From UBA1181 sp045113275 (lineage in GTDB: Bacteria > Bacteroidota > Bacteroidia > Bacteroidales > Paludibacteraceae), in contig JBGUIU010000233.1 in the NCBI GenBank assembly GCA_045113275.1, forward strand, positions 1-22,309: DNA of 22,309 bases, written 5' to 3'. The translations under genes and the position numbers were made by a program. Under the pieces are notes generated by a model. The model ran no database searches and was not told the origin of the DNA. It worked only from the letters and a program-made list of their open reading frames with translations. This document shows, in pieces, positions 1 through 8,790 of the stretch (position 1 is its first letter; every line of letters begins with the position of its first letter).

Positions 1-558
1 GGTGGCATAATCGGCGGGGCAATTGCCCTCGCCATTACGCCCTTATTAAGAAAAAAACTCAAGAAAAATAGCAAAAAGAAAGACAAAAAATCTCAGGAGC
101 CGAAATCTTATAGACCCGGAGCAGCATGGTTCGGATTTTTAGTCGCTGCGAGTGCAGTTTTTGAGGGAATCTGGTGTTTATGGTGGATGATTAGCACTCT
201 TATGAGTATTAATGTTGTCTATCTTTTGTTTTCATTCATTATGATATCTGTTGGAACTTTAATTAGCTGCTGGACAGGCTCGTATCTAGGTGGAAGAATT
301 ACAATCTCTAAAGACCGTCTAATCGTAGATCATGCAGCAAAAATGCCCAAAGAAAACAACAAACATATTCATTTATGGCAATTGGGGCGCCACCACATAG
401 ATGTCAGTTGGTATGAAATTCGGGAGCTAAGGGCTGATATCAACCATATGAAGATAATTTTACACAATGATGAAGTATATTCATTTCCTATCGGCTGGTG
501 TAAAGACAAAGCAAGAGATGAAATAGCTCGTTACAAACGAATTAAACCATGGGAGTAA
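1..558 (+). CDS. Membrane protein with C-terminal soluble domain, 5' end outside the window
   Basis: The reading frame is open from base 1 to the TAA at 556-558, so the gene begins upstream; the ATG at 187 falls inside a hydrophobic stretch and is unlikely to be the start. The 185 visible residues show a Gly/Ala-rich hydrophobic segment (1-16), a very basic Lys-rich linker (about 17-38), two further hydrophobic segments (about 41-62 and 66-90) and a soluble C-terminal half of about 95 residues with alternating beta-strand-like pattern, reminiscent of bacterial PH-like domains on membrane proteins. The gene at 19480 has the same plan of membrane hairpin plus soluble tail. I do not recognise the family. 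A candidate immunity protein is possible because the region is rich in them, but nothing in the sequence proves it. Confidence 0.7.
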   Translation, partial: GGIIGGAIALAITPLLRKKLKKNSKKKDKKSQEPKSYRPGAAWFGFLVAASAVFEGIWCLWWMISTLMSINVVYLLFSFIMISVGTLISCWTGSYLGGRITISKDRLIVDHAAKMPKENNKHIHLWQLGRHHIDVSWYEIRELRADINHMKIILHNDEVYSFPIGWCKDKARDEIARYKRIKPWE

Positions 559-576
559 ATTCTTATGCTTAATTAC

Positions 577-607
577 TTGCAAATATTCCCCAAATGTTGT
601 AATTTTG
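577..607 (+). promoter_or_regulatory. Bacteroidota-type promoter for the alpha-2-macroglobulin operon
   Basis: TTGC at 577-580 and TAATTTTG at 600-607 are separated by exactly 19 bases, matching the -33/-7 promoter form of Bacteroidota. The start codon of the next gene is at 678, leaving a leader of roughly 65 bases. The same spacing recurs at three other loci in this window, which supports the call. Confidence 0.65.
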
Positions 608-677
608 CAGCGTTTCGGGAATGGATCAACACCCGCAAAAGTGAAACAATATTGAGATTTATAGAAACAATAGCCTT

Positions 678-3600
678 ATGAAACGTTCAGTTCTATTCCT
701 ATCATTGCTCCTTGCCGCAGTGGTAACACGTGCAGAAGACATGGATATCCGTGCCCTGCATCATCTATCCAATACCATGGAGCACGAAGAATTTCTCAAG
801 ATGGCGATTCAACACGATTCGCTCACACGCTCCATCTCCATTGAACAATGGTACAATGAACTGAATATCGTATCCGACGACACAGTCGGCATGCTATTGA
901 TGCCCACACTCTACGACCTCATCGCGGATGAGTACTACAACCGCTATCTGCCCGACCGCGATTCCGTAGTATCAGCATGGCTGGCATTTCATGAACAAGA
1001 TGAATCTGCATTGCCATGTCTGTACATCACATTAAACAGACGCAATATCGCGTACGGCAACAAGCTGTTGGATCTGTATAACTCGTTACCGGATAATTGG
1101 GAACGCGGATATGTGCTGACTCATACGGATGGGTATAAAAACGAGCAATACTACCGCTATGTCTGCGAGTATCTGGCTTCTTTCCCGAACTCGCCTTTTG
1201 CAGCGGATATCCTTCACCGCAAGCATCTATGTGAACAAATAGACATCGATTTCTCGTATCCTTCGCTCCTTTCTACCACCGACTCCATTAACATCTCGTT
1301 CAGTAATTGCAATGCCCGCGAGATCATCTTTGAACTCTACCGCCTGCCGGATAAGATGCCTAAAAAAGGCTCGATGAGTGCGCCGTTGGTGAAAGTCGAT
1401 TCGCTTCGTGTCACCACAGACACACCGCTGATCTTCCGTCTTCAGGATCAACAATGCAAGATGAAACCGCAGCCTTTCGGTACCTATTTTATTCACGCGC
1501 GTGTACCAGAAGACACATTACAGGAACCTATCGACAGTATTCCCTTTGTGCAGATATATTTCCGCACGCTCACGATAAGCAACCTGCGGTGTCTGCTGAT
1601 GCAAGAGGGGAGTATGAAACGACCCGAACCATGGATCATTGTTACCGACATCCATACCGGACAACCGCTTCATCATGTCAAAGTGAAGCCTTACAAACAG
1701 TTGGCACGCTACACCAACCAAAACGGGGAAGTCCGGATTTCCAAACGTAAATCCTATTTCCCCATTTACCACCTGTCGCTCGGTGAGGATAAGTACCATC
1801 ATCCCGATTTAAGCAATAGATATTTTTCGGATAATAGTAACAATACGGAGCTTATCGCGCTACCTAACGCTACTATCTTCCGTCCAGGAGATACACTGCA
1901 CATTGCTTTTATAGGACAGAAAAGGCATAAGTTCCGTTATTCTTTGCCGAAAAACAAACCTGTCAGAGTATATATCAGCGGACCGCAATGGAAACGGACG
2001 GACACCACGCTTGTGTTAGATGATGATGCCACGGCAACGCTCGCCGTTCCGTTCACGGACGACATGCGCCGGGGAGTCTATAGTATATATGCACGCATGG
2101 ATGATTCTTATGCGGCCTATGTCAGCGTTCGCTTGGAGGACTACCGCCTGCCGTCTTTCTCCGTCGCTTTTGACGATTCATGCCGCACAATGGCTAGGGA
2201 ACATCTCAAACCCGTCACCGGTAAAGCCCTGCGTTCCAACGGTACTCCGCTGGCAGGCGCAACAGTGATCGCAGACGTGGATTTTGGCAGATATTATCAT
2301 AATTCTCCGCGGCCTCTGGATACAATCACTACAGATATGGATGGTTCATTCCGCATTCTCGTTCCGGAGGAAATGGTTGCTACTTACGCTGTTTTTGATC
2401 AGATGTTCGTCCGTGCTTCGGTCATTTCCGGTGACGGTGAGAGACAAAACGCACAAATCCTTATCGCTATCCAAGGAGAGGTCCCTACACGCCCGAAACC
2501 GATTTATGTTGCAGGAGTACCGCAGGACTCCTTGCTATGGTTACCGGCAGATAGTATGACGGTGAACGGCAGAGAAGCCACTCTCCGTCTCGGTGTTCCA
2601 CGTACCTCGTGGGTCTATTGCGTCACGTCATCGCGCAATAAACTGCTTTCGCATCAATGGCAACTCCTTACACCGGGCATGCACGCATATACCTTCACGC
2701 TGCCCGACAAGACTGACGAATACCTCGATGTGCGTTTCTTGACCTGCAGAGAAGATGGTTCTTTCTTTGAACGGCATCATCATCTGCAAGGAATCAACCA
2801 AACGGAACTTCATATCGTTCCCGTCTCCATGCGCGACTACCTCACTCCTGACGCACGTGAGACATGGACTTTCCGCCTGACAGACGCACAAGGAAAACCG
2901 CTGCAAGGAAGCATGGTGTTGACGATGACGGACAAAGCCTTGGAATCCATTCAGTCATCCTTATGGAAAAAACCGTATCTGCCCAAATGGGAAGAACCAT
3001 TTACTTCATTCGAGAAACCCAAGTATAGGCCTCGGTTGCAGAGTTTCCTCTCGATTGTTCCTCCGATGGGGAAAGGCGTGTACTACCAGCGACCTGTCCT
3101 GTATGAACCCTACCGCGTGGATTCTTCCCGACTGATGGTCATTAGCGGTAAAGTGGTTGATACGCAAGGAGAACCGCTTATCGGTGTTTCTATCACGGAA
3201 CAGGATTCCAAGCGGGGTACTGTTAGCGACTATGACGGGCTTTTCAGCATGGTAGTAAGCCCGAATGCCGTCCTCAATTTTACTTACATCGGTATGAAAC
3301 CGATCGCTTGCCCTGCGTACGGCAATATGTATGTCGTCATGGAAGAAAACCGGGAGGTACTCAGTGAAGTAATTACTACAGGCTATGGAGGATTGAAGGG
3401 AGCGCGAATTCGCGGTGTCGGCTCTATAAAAGAGGTGGAAACACTCGGTATTGCCGAGGAAGAAGAGGAAAATGTGGCCTTCTGTGTAGTGACATCGGAG
3501 ACATCGGAACAACATCCGGAAACCCTTCCTGTCCTCCGTCAAGGAGACACACGGCTTTCACTATACCTGCCTCACTTGCACACCGACACCGCAGGTGAAA

Positions 3601-5543
3601 TCCATGTGCATTTCCTGACTCCTTCGGATAATACCGAATGGGTTATGCAGGCGATGGCTTGGACAGATAACGGGCGTTCCGACTACCTCAGCCGCACGCT
3701 CATAGCGCGTCGCACCTTGATGGTACGCCTTCAGATGCCGCGTTTCATGCGTCAGGGAGATTCTCTCTCGCTACCTTGCATCATCAGTAATGTGGCGGAC
3801 TCAACCCGTCGAACGCACGTCTCATTGCAGATTCGCGACGCACAAAACGACTCTTTGATGGCTATCTTCGCCGAAGACCTGTCCGTCGCGCCGAACGCTT
3901 CTGAAACGCTGTTCTTCCCTTATACGGCATCTGCATCCCATGACATCATCGTGCGTGCCGTAGTACAGGATGACAACGGCACTTCGGACGGAGAACAACG
4001 CCGTTTAACCGTATTGCCGGTTATACAACCCGTTTCGGAAAACCTGCCATTCTACATGCACGCTACGGATAGTCTGCTTACCCTGTCCCTGCCTTCTCCG
4101 GTCAATGCCGCCAACCGGCATGTGACACTCATACAATGCAACGATCCTATAGCGTATATAGCTGCTCAGTTGCCGCAGGTCATCGACTCGTCAGCAGTCA
4201 CGGTTACAGAAATGATCCACAATTACTATGCCCTCTCGCTGCGGAACAAACTTGCTGAGAATCAGCCCTCTATCGCGCCTGTGGATATATCGTCGCTCAA
4301 CCCCAAACTGCGTGCATACCAGCGCGTTAACGGAGCCTTCTCATGGCTCAAATACGCCCGTAGTACAGAGTCGTATTACCTCACCCTTCGTGTGCTGTCT
4401 CTTTTAGGCGAACTGCAAGAATCCGATGCTTTGGATAACCAACTGAATTACACCAAACGCCAAGCCGTCAGGTATATTGACAATGAGATTGTTCGCCGTG
4501 AGAATGTGTATCGTGAAGCCCATCATGACTCCTTGCCCGACTACTCTGACTATGCCTCATATGCGTACGTCAGAGCGATGTTCCAAGAGTCCTTCTCTGA
4601 AGACGCGCAACGTATCTATTCCGCTACACTGGATTCCATGTATGCCCGTCTCAATACATCCGATCTGACCTCGTGGCCGCTGCTGGCTCTTACTTTCGAG
4701 CGTGCCGGACAACATGACCGTGCTCTCTCGCTGATCAACGGCTTACGCCGGTATGCTACCATCGATCATGACCACGGTATGTATTGGAACAACCTGCCTG
4801 ACCGGTATTGGTGGTACAGACAAGCGGATTTACAAGCATCGTTCCTGCTTGCCTTCTCGCGCATTGACCCGCAGACACAGGAATTGGATGCCCTCCGTCA
4901 ATGGCTGATCCTTAATAACCGCACGACCGAATGGGGACAATCTTCGCTCAATGCCTACGTCACTTATGCGCTGTTGAACGGCATGCCGACCGTACAAACA
5001 CAAGAGAATACCACATTGGAAACCCTTGTTCTGCCGGACACCGTCACCAGCTATACCGTTCGTCACACCTCCGGCACACCGGTATGGGGTGCCATCATCA
5101 CGACCTTCGACGCTCCGACTGACCAATTACAGGCCTTCCATACCAAAGCCCTCAAAGTAGAACGCCGTTTTGAACGTTGTGATTCCACCTTAGCGACTGC
5201 CGCACCTCTCTCCAAAGGAGAGAAGATCCGTGTCATCCTCACTGTCACCACCGACCGTGAGATGGATAATATCATCCTCACCGATCAGCGCGCTGCACTC
5301 TTGGAACCCATAGGTATTTCTGAATATAGTTGGACGAATAACGCCTTCTATTACAGAGACATACGCAACACAGAAGAACGTTTTTACATCGAGCACCTCA
5401 GCCGTGGTACAACCACTTTCTCATACGAGTGTTACGTCACCGCTTCGGGTACCACCCTCGCCGGTCTGGCATCCATCGTCTCTGAAATTGCCCCCGAATT
5501 CACCGCCCACACCACCACTGCCTCCCTTCACACCAACCCATAA
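678..5543 (+). CDS. Alpha-2-macroglobulin-like protein with inserted CarboxypepD_reg domain
   Basis: This is a 1621-residue secreted protein. A signal peptide covers residues 1-19 (cleavage likely after TRA); there is no lipobox cysteine, so the mature protein is probably periplasmic. Macroglobulin-like beta domains occupy the first half, and the alpha-2-macroglobulin signature is visible at about 960-1060 (LHTDTAGEIHVHFLTPSD, then MPRFMRQGDSLSLP). The helical toroid region follows (about 1150-1450). The thioester motif CxEQ of classic members is missing; the corresponding region near 1175 reads TEMIHNYYALSLRNKL, as in non-thioester bacterial paralogues. A CarboxypepD_reg-like domain is inserted at about 820-890 (ISGKVVDTQGEPLIGVSI), followed by EVITTGYGG, which resembles the segment preceding a SusC plug. 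Family members are thought to trap or sense proteases or to act in envelope maintenance. It is followed after 10 bases by the 5554 gene, probably in one operon. Confidence 0.88.
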   Translation: MKRSVLFLSLLLAAVVTRAEDMDIRALHHLSNTMEHEEFLKMAIQHDSLTRSISIEQWYNELNIVSDDTVGMLLMPTLYDLIADEYYNRYLPDRDSVVSAWLAFHEQDESALPCLYITLNRRNIAYGNKLLDLYNSLPDNWERGYVLTHTDGYKNEQYYRYVCEYLASFPNSPFAADILHRKHLCEQIDIDFSYPSLLSTTDSINISFSNCNAREIIFELYRLPDKMPKKGSMSAPLVKVDSLRVTTDTPLIFRLQDQQCKMKPQPFGTYFIHARVPEDTLQEPIDSIPFVQIYFRTLTISNLRCLLMQEGSMKRPEPWIIVTDIHTGQPLHHVKVKPYKQLARYTNQNGEVRISKRKSYFPIYHLSLGEDKYHHPDLSNRYFSDNSNNTELIALPNATIFRPGDTLHIAFIGQKRHKFRYSLPKNKPVRVYISGPQWKRTDTTLVLDDDATATLAVPFTDDMRRGVYSIYARMDDSYAAYVSVRLEDYRLPSFSVAFDDSCRTMAREHLKPVTGKALRSNGTPLAGATVIADVDFGRYYHNSPRPLDTITTDMDGSFRILVPEEMVATYAVFDQMFVRASVISGDGERQNAQILIAIQGEVPTRPKPIYVAGVPQDSLLWLPADSMTVNGREATLRLGVPRTSWVYCVTSSRNKLLSHQWQLLTPGMHAYTFTLPDKTDEYLDVRFLTCREDGSFFERHHHLQGINQTELHIVPVSMRDYLTPDARETWTFRLTDAQGKPLQGSMVLTMTDKALESIQSSLWKKPYLPKWEEPFTSFEKPKYRPRLQSFLSIVPPMGKGVYYQRPVLYEPYRVDSSRLMVISGKVVDTQGEPLIGVSITEQDSKRGTVSDYDGLFSMVVSPNAVLNFTYIGMKPIACPAYGNMYVVMEENREVLSEVITTGYGGLKGARIRGVGSIKEVETLGIAEEEEENVAFCVVTSETSEQHPETLPVLRQGDTRLSLYLPHLHTDTAGEIHVHFLTPSDNTEWVMQAMAWTDNGRSDYLSRTLIARRTLMVRLQMPRFMRQGDSLSLPCIISNVADSTRRTHVSLQIRDAQNDSLMAIFAEDLSVAPNASETLFFPYTASASHDIIVRAVVQDDNGTSDGEQRRLTVLPVIQPVSENLPFYMHATDSLLTLSLPSPVNAANRHVTLIQCNDPIAYIAAQLPQVIDSSAVTVTEMIHNYYALSLRNKLAENQPSIAPVDISSLNPKLRAYQRVNGAFSWLKYARSTESYYLTLRVLSLLGELQESDALDNQLNYTKRQAVRYIDNEIVRRENVYREAHHDSLPDYSDYASYAYVRAMFQESFSEDAQRIYSATLDSMYARLNTSDLTSWPLLALTFERAGQHDRALSLINGLRRYATIDHDHGMYWNNLPDRYWWYRQADLQASFLLAFSRIDPQTQELDALRQWLILNNRTTEWGQSSLNAYVTYALLNGMPTVQTQENTTLETLVLPDTVTSYTVRHTSGTPVWGAIITTFDAPTDQLQAFHTKALKVERRFERCDSTLATAAPLSKGEKIRVILTVTTDREMDNIILTDQRAALLEPIGISEYSWTNNAFYYRDIRNTEERFYIEHLSRGTTTFSYECYVTASGTTLAGLASIVSEIAPEFTAHTTTASLHTNP

Positions 5544-5553
5544 CGATACCCTT

Positions 5554-5979
5554 ATGAAACGCCTCTTTATCATACTATTCCATATATGCATTTGGATAGG
5601 AGCTGTGTCGATTCTGACTATTGCCGCAGCAGGGTTGTTGGATGTCCATTTGCGTTGGGTTTATCTTGTCTATTTCGTTTTGGGGCTGTATATCAGCATT
5701 ATTGCTTTTCTATATGCTTACTGCCCGAACAATCCTGTTCATCCTTTAAGGTTGTTTGTCCGCCAAATTATTGCTTTTCTGACACTGGTACTTTCGGCTC
5801 TACCGGTTATTATGCTGTTTCTTCTTGCTCTCCACCCCGCAGGTTCAACAGACTCACTTGACTTGGATGCTATAGCACGGATAGCAGGATTTCTCTCTCC
5901 GTTGTCTGTCACCATACTCTGCGTATATGTATTTGTCAGAAGTCTGCCTAAAATATATTACAAAAACTTGCACTCATAA
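5554..5979 (+). CDS. Small multi-pass membrane protein
   Basis: The ATG at 5554 is chosen because it lies 10 bases after the preceding stop and shares the CCTTATGAAACG context with the gene at 678; the open frame further upstream overlaps the macroglobulin gene and is only a shadow. The 141-residue product has four hydrophobic segments (about 3-27, 34-56, 68-93 and 107-132) joined by short polar loops, and a basic C-terminus. I recognise no family. Its position between the macroglobulin gene and two lipoproteins, with almost no spacing, suggests co-transcription from the promoter at 577-607. It could be a small inner-membrane partner of the secreted protein. Confidence 0.75.
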   Translation: MKRLFIILFHICIWIGAVSILTIAAAGLLDVHLRWVYLVYFVLGLYISIIAFLYAYCPNNPVHPLRLFVRQIIAFLTLVLSALPVIMLFLLALHPAGSTDSLDLDAIARIAGFLSPLSVTILCVYVFVRSLPKIYYKNLHS

Positions 5980-5992
5980 ACCATATATCCCC

Positions 5993-6048
5993 ATGAAACG
6001 CCTAATCTACATATTCCTCGCCTTTCTTTGCCTGACGGCATGTCATAA
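5993..6048 (+). repeat. Lipoprotein-leader repeat, copy 1
   Basis: The first 56 bases of this gene match the leader at 7104 at 51 of 56 positions and the one at 14724 at 52 of 56 by direct comparison. Similarity stops soon after the lipidated cysteine codon, so it is confined to the signal-peptide segment. Confidence 0.7.
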
Positions 6049-7096
6049 TAACAATTCATCTAAAGGTCTTTGCCCGGAAAAGTCAATATCTATGGACGAT
6101 ACGCTGATTCTCAATATTGATTCCATCTTCGGAACAGGAGATTTTCCGTCCAAAGAGGAAATGACCAAGATGGGGAATGTTTTTTATCAGACGGAGAGTG
6201 ATGGATGGGCAGACACCTATCCGGGATGGTACGTGCAGGAAAAAGTCAAAGCTGTTGCCACGGACAAAGAGTTATGTTCGATGGCGCGTTTCTCTTCCGT
6301 ACCTGCGTTGCGTGCGTTTGCTTTCTACGTATTGGCGAACAAGCGCCATCCGGCGTGTTTTGATATAGTATGCGCAGGAATTATGGATACTGCCACATTC
6401 GCCTCGTCTTCATATGATGTTATCTGGACGTGGAATGTTGCTGAATATATGATTAGCACCTCACTGTCTGATTCTTTATTCTCGCCGCAACAACTATTTC
6501 AGATGGATAGTTTGATAGCCTTTACTCCCGGCTTGTCGCATCTCGATTTTCATGTCTGGTCTTCTGTCTCTCGTTTGTCGGATACATTGGAGATGTATGA
6601 CAGAATACGGGAATTGTATTTGGAAGGACATGACAACATGCTTGTCGAACTCGCCCAATATAAGAAAGAGAGCGATAAAGACTTGTTTATTGCCGCCTTA
6701 AAACAATACAAGAAAGGTTTGGATCGAGAGGGGGCTTGTCGTGGAGAATGTGAAGAAAAAACTAATTTCGCGTTAGCTGGATTAAAAAACTGGCAGGATA
6801 CTGATTTTATACCTCTGTTGGAAGAAATACGCGATTATGAACTGAAACGCAGATATATCGATTACGGCAGACTTGTTGTGTTGTTCAAAGCCGTTATGGC
6901 TTACGATGATGATTGGGCATATCATTTTATGGAGGAGACATTCGAAACCAAACAAGCATACAAAAAAACGATGTATCCCGAAAATCTCTACAAAGCTTAT
7001 TACGAAGAGCCTGAACGTGTACGGTTCTTACCCATAATCAGCAAGTACGCCGAGAAACCGTATGATTGGGATTGGTATCACAGTAAAGAAAAATAA
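5993..7096 (+). CDS. Lipoprotein of unknown function (helical-repeat-like)
   Basis: The start at 5993 gives a textbook lipoprotein signal, MKRLIYIFLAFLCLTAC, with lipobox LTAC and the lipidated cysteine at residue 17. An upstream in-frame start (5927) would place 22 residues before the signal and overlap the previous gene, so it is rejected. The mature part (to residue 367) is mainly helical, with a region around SVPALRAFAFYVLANKRHP that looks like HEAT-type helical pairs, and ends in a charged tail. I recognise no enzyme motif. The gene sits 13 bases after the membrane protein gene and 7 bases before the next lipoprotein. Its leader DNA is nearly the same as those of the genes at 7104 and 14724, although the mature proteins are unrelated. 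Confidence 0.8.
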   Translation: MKRLIYIFLAFLCLTACHNNNSSKGLCPEKSISMDDTLILNIDSIFGTGDFPSKEEMTKMGNVFYQTESDGWADTYPGWYVQEKVKAVATDKELCSMARFSSVPALRAFAFYVLANKRHPACFDIVCAGIMDTATFASSSYDVIWTWNVAEYMISTSLSDSLFSPQQLFQMDSLIAFTPGLSHLDFHVWSSVSRLSDTLEMYDRIRELYLEGHDNMLVELAQYKKESDKDLFIAALKQYKKGLDREGACRGECEEKTNFALAGLKNWQDTDFIPLLEEIRDYELKRRYIDYGRLVVLFKAVMAYDDDWAYHFMEETFETKQAYKKTMYPENLYKAYYEEPERVRFLPIISKYAEKPYDWDWYHSKEK

Positions 7097-7103
7097 TACC
7101 CCT

Positions 7104-7159
7104 ATGAAACGTCTCATCCCCATATTCCTCGCCTTTCTTTGCCTGACGGCATGCCATAA
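7104..7159 (+). repeat. Lipoprotein-leader repeat, copy 2
   Basis: The 56-base segment encoding the lipoprotein signal matches the copies at 5993 (51 of 56) and 14724 (49 of 56). The bases just before each ATG are also similar (pyrimidine-rich, CCCTATG or CCCCATG). Confidence 0.7.
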
Positions 7160-7934
7160 AACCTCTGCGCCTTGTGGAATCCTTTCTCATGACTTGTCCT
7201 ATTCGCTCATCTGTCCGGATTCTATTCCTACGGATGAAGTTTATTCGTGGTGGAGTGAATCCGCCAAACAAAGTTGGATAGAGTACAGAAATGAACCGAT
7301 GGAAGATAGGTGGTTTACATTGCCCGAACCATTAGGATTTCGAGGTGCGGATTTTCAACGCTTCTACATCCATTATGATACCGTGTACAAGGTCTCCGAT
7401 TCGATCTACCACATAGATGGAAGAACGCGCTGTAAAGACGAAATCTGTACAATCTCCGGCAGTTTGATCGTTGATTCTGTCGTTCCGTATAATGACACGT
7501 TATTTAGTGTAGATGACTTCATAATGATTACAGAGTCAGGAACACTCTATGCCCATTATACCCTGCAAGCGAACCATAACGACAAACACATCGCCGATGT
7601 AGAGGGAAAGGCGTATTTTTATTACCTTGTCCATAATGACAGTATTTTTTATGACGCGCTTGATTTGGTAGCGGATGGTTATTGCAACAACCAATATACC
7701 GGTAAATGGATCTATTTGGACACCCTTGATACGCTTACTTGCAATTGGGGCGATTTCCGTATACCCGAATCCGATTGCTTAGATGGTGGATGTGGATGCT
7801 TTATTCCTTATGAGGAGTTCTATGATAATGGCTGGAAGACCTATATTGATAGGGATCGTCATGGCAGGGTTGCCGACCCGGAACATGCTTACTACGACTC
7901 TATCTACGAAGCCGACATCAAATGGTGGAAATAA
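7104..7934 (+). CDS. Lipoprotein of unknown function (acidic, Tyr-rich)
   Basis: The start at 7104 yields MKRLIPIFLAFLCLTAC, a lipoprotein signal with lipobox LTAC; the alternative start at 7062 would lie inside the previous gene. The 276-residue product is rich in Tyr and Asp, with an alternating strand pattern in the middle (about 95-180) suggesting a beta-rich domain, and a Cys-rich loop, DCLDGGCGCFIPYEEF, near residues 229-244. I do not recognise it. It follows the 5993 lipoprotein by 7 bases and is probably the last gene of the operon starting at 678. The toxin-tail gene at 7955 begins 20 bases later. Confidence 0.8.
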   Translation: MKRLIPIFLAFLCLTACHKTSAPCGILSHDLSYSLICPDSIPTDEVYSWWSESAKQSWIEYRNEPMEDRWFTLPEPLGFRGADFQRFYIHYDTVYKVSDSIYHIDGRTRCKDEICTISGSLIVDSVVPYNDTLFSVDDFIMITESGTLYAHYTLQANHNDKHIADVEGKAYFYYLVHNDSIFYDALDLVADGYCNNQYTGKWIYLDTLDTLTCNWGDFRIPESDCLDGGCGCFIPYEEFYDNGWKTYIDRDRHGRVADPEHAYYDSIYEADIKWWK

Positions 7935-7954
7935 ATAACAAATATACGACTCTT

Positions 7955-8083
7955 ATGAAAGATTTTCAAAAAGAATTAAAAGGCTCTACCAATGTCGACT
8001 TATATGTAGACAAAACCACAAAACAGGTATATCTTAAAGGTAATAAATCTAAAGCATGGGTTAATACTGGCGAGTTTTTATGA
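7955..8083 (+). CDS. 42-residue remnant resembling the tail of a polymorphic toxin
   Basis: A short frame from ATG 7955 to TGA 8081-8083 encodes 42 residues containing VDLYVDKTTKQVYLKGNKSK. The pattern of D(L/I)YVDK, then a short turn, then V(Y/F)LK is typical of the extreme C-terminus of some polymorphic (Rhs-type) toxin tips, recalled from memory of such families rather than searched. It is immediately followed by a candidate immunity gene at 8106, the order expected for toxin and immunity. The toxin body and Rhs core are absent, so this is probably a 3' remnant that has acquired an ATG in the local context CTTATGAAAG. Whether it is translated cannot be judged. Confidence 0.45.
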   Translation: MKDFQKELKGSTNVDLYVDKTTKQVYLKGNKSKAWVNTGEFL

Positions 8084-8105
8084 TTTTATATTTTAATTTG
8101 TAGTT

Positions 8106-8579
8106 ATGATATATAGATTTTCTATATTTATTACGGGTGAGTCATATGTTCCTATCAAGAGCAAAGAACTACAAGGCTATCCCCTTCATATATATTCCGA
8201 TTGGACAAAAGATGATACCTTCATACAACGAAGGAAATGCCGATGCTATGATTATGGTGGTTCTCATCTATTGCACAATTCTATCGGTGCTATTACTGAA
8301 GAAGAAAGAGTAAAGTGTATAGGAGATTATCTTCAATTCTTAAGAGAAAAAGCAGAAGTACTGAAAGAACATGGTGCTACAGAGATAGAAATAGCTGCTA
8401 CTATTTACTTGGAAAAGTCCACACATTTCCTCCTATTGACCAAGAGGGAGATGGAACAATTGTTGCGTTGTGGTAATATTTCAGTCCGTTTGGATATATT
8501 ATGCTTGAGTAAAGAAGAATTCTTGAAAGTTCAAAACGATATGATTAAAGAAAGGAGAGTGGTAGATGAAAGACTATAA
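8106..8579 (+). CDS. Candidate cytoplasmic immunity protein (DUF4279-like)
   Basis: The 157-residue product has no signal peptide or membrane segment, so it should be cytoplasmic. Its opening, IYRFSIFITGESYVP, and the later run LKEHGATEIEIAATIYLE followed by a strand ending VRLDILCL resemble the two halves of DUF4279-type proteins, a family often found next to polymorphic toxins. This is recognition by pattern, not by search. It lies 22 bases after the toxin-tail remnant at 7955, which supports an immunity role. Its last 14 bases overlap the next gene, so the two are probably translationally coupled. Confidence 0.6.
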   Translation: MIYRFSIFITGESYVPIKSKELQGYPLHIYSDWTKDDTFIQRRKCRCYDYGGSHLLHNSIGAITEEERVKCIGDYLQFLREKAEVLKEHGATEIEIAATIYLEKSTHFLLLTKREMEQLLRCGNISVRLDILCLSKEEFLKVQNDMIKERRVVDERL

Positions 8580-8784
8580 AGCTAAAAGAACACTAGGGAA
8601 TGGTGAAAAACATATTGTGTATTATCTCCATACCCGTCAAACAGTTCCGCTTTCACTCGGCTGGGATTATGACGAAATAAGTAAAATAGTGGAAGAAGAT
8701 AGGCATCTTAGTGTCTATGTCGGTTTTCTGGCGAAACGAGTACGGAGACAACACCTAAAGCAAAATGGATGGAATGTTGAATAA
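8566..8784 (+). CDS. 72-residue hypothetical protein
   Basis: The ATG at 8566 overlaps the end of the 8106 gene by 14 bases and is preceded by a purine-rich AGGAGAG stretch, a good ribosome binding site for this organism. The product starts MKDYKAKRTL and is basic overall, with an acidic middle (WDYDEISKIVEEDRHL) and a very basic end (AKRVRRQHLKQNGWNVE). I recognise no domain. It could be a second immunity gene or a partner of the 8106 protein. Its final codons, NVE-stop, sit 6 bases before Rhs cassette A, and the underlying bases recur before cassette B. Confidence 0.5.
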   Translation: MKDYKAKRTLGNGEKHIVYYLHTRQTVPLSLGWDYDEISKIVEEDRHLSVYVGFLAKRVRRQHLKQNGWNVE

Positions 8785-8790
8785 TAGGAT

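Noticed and set aside
3366..3392. TonB-dependent receptor gene
   Set aside because: EVITTGYGG resembles a SusC segment, but no plug or barrel follows; the flanking sequence is macroglobulin.
3006..3542. Antisense frame of 178 residues inside the macroglobulin gene
   Set aside because: It lies opposite the CarboxypepD_reg region of a clearly coding gene and shows no domain, signal or promoter; a shadow of codon bias.
5404..5553. N-terminal extension of the 5554 membrane protein
   Set aside because: The extension overlaps the macroglobulin coding end, is Pro/Ser/Thr-rich as an off-frame artefact, and precedes a better placed ATG.
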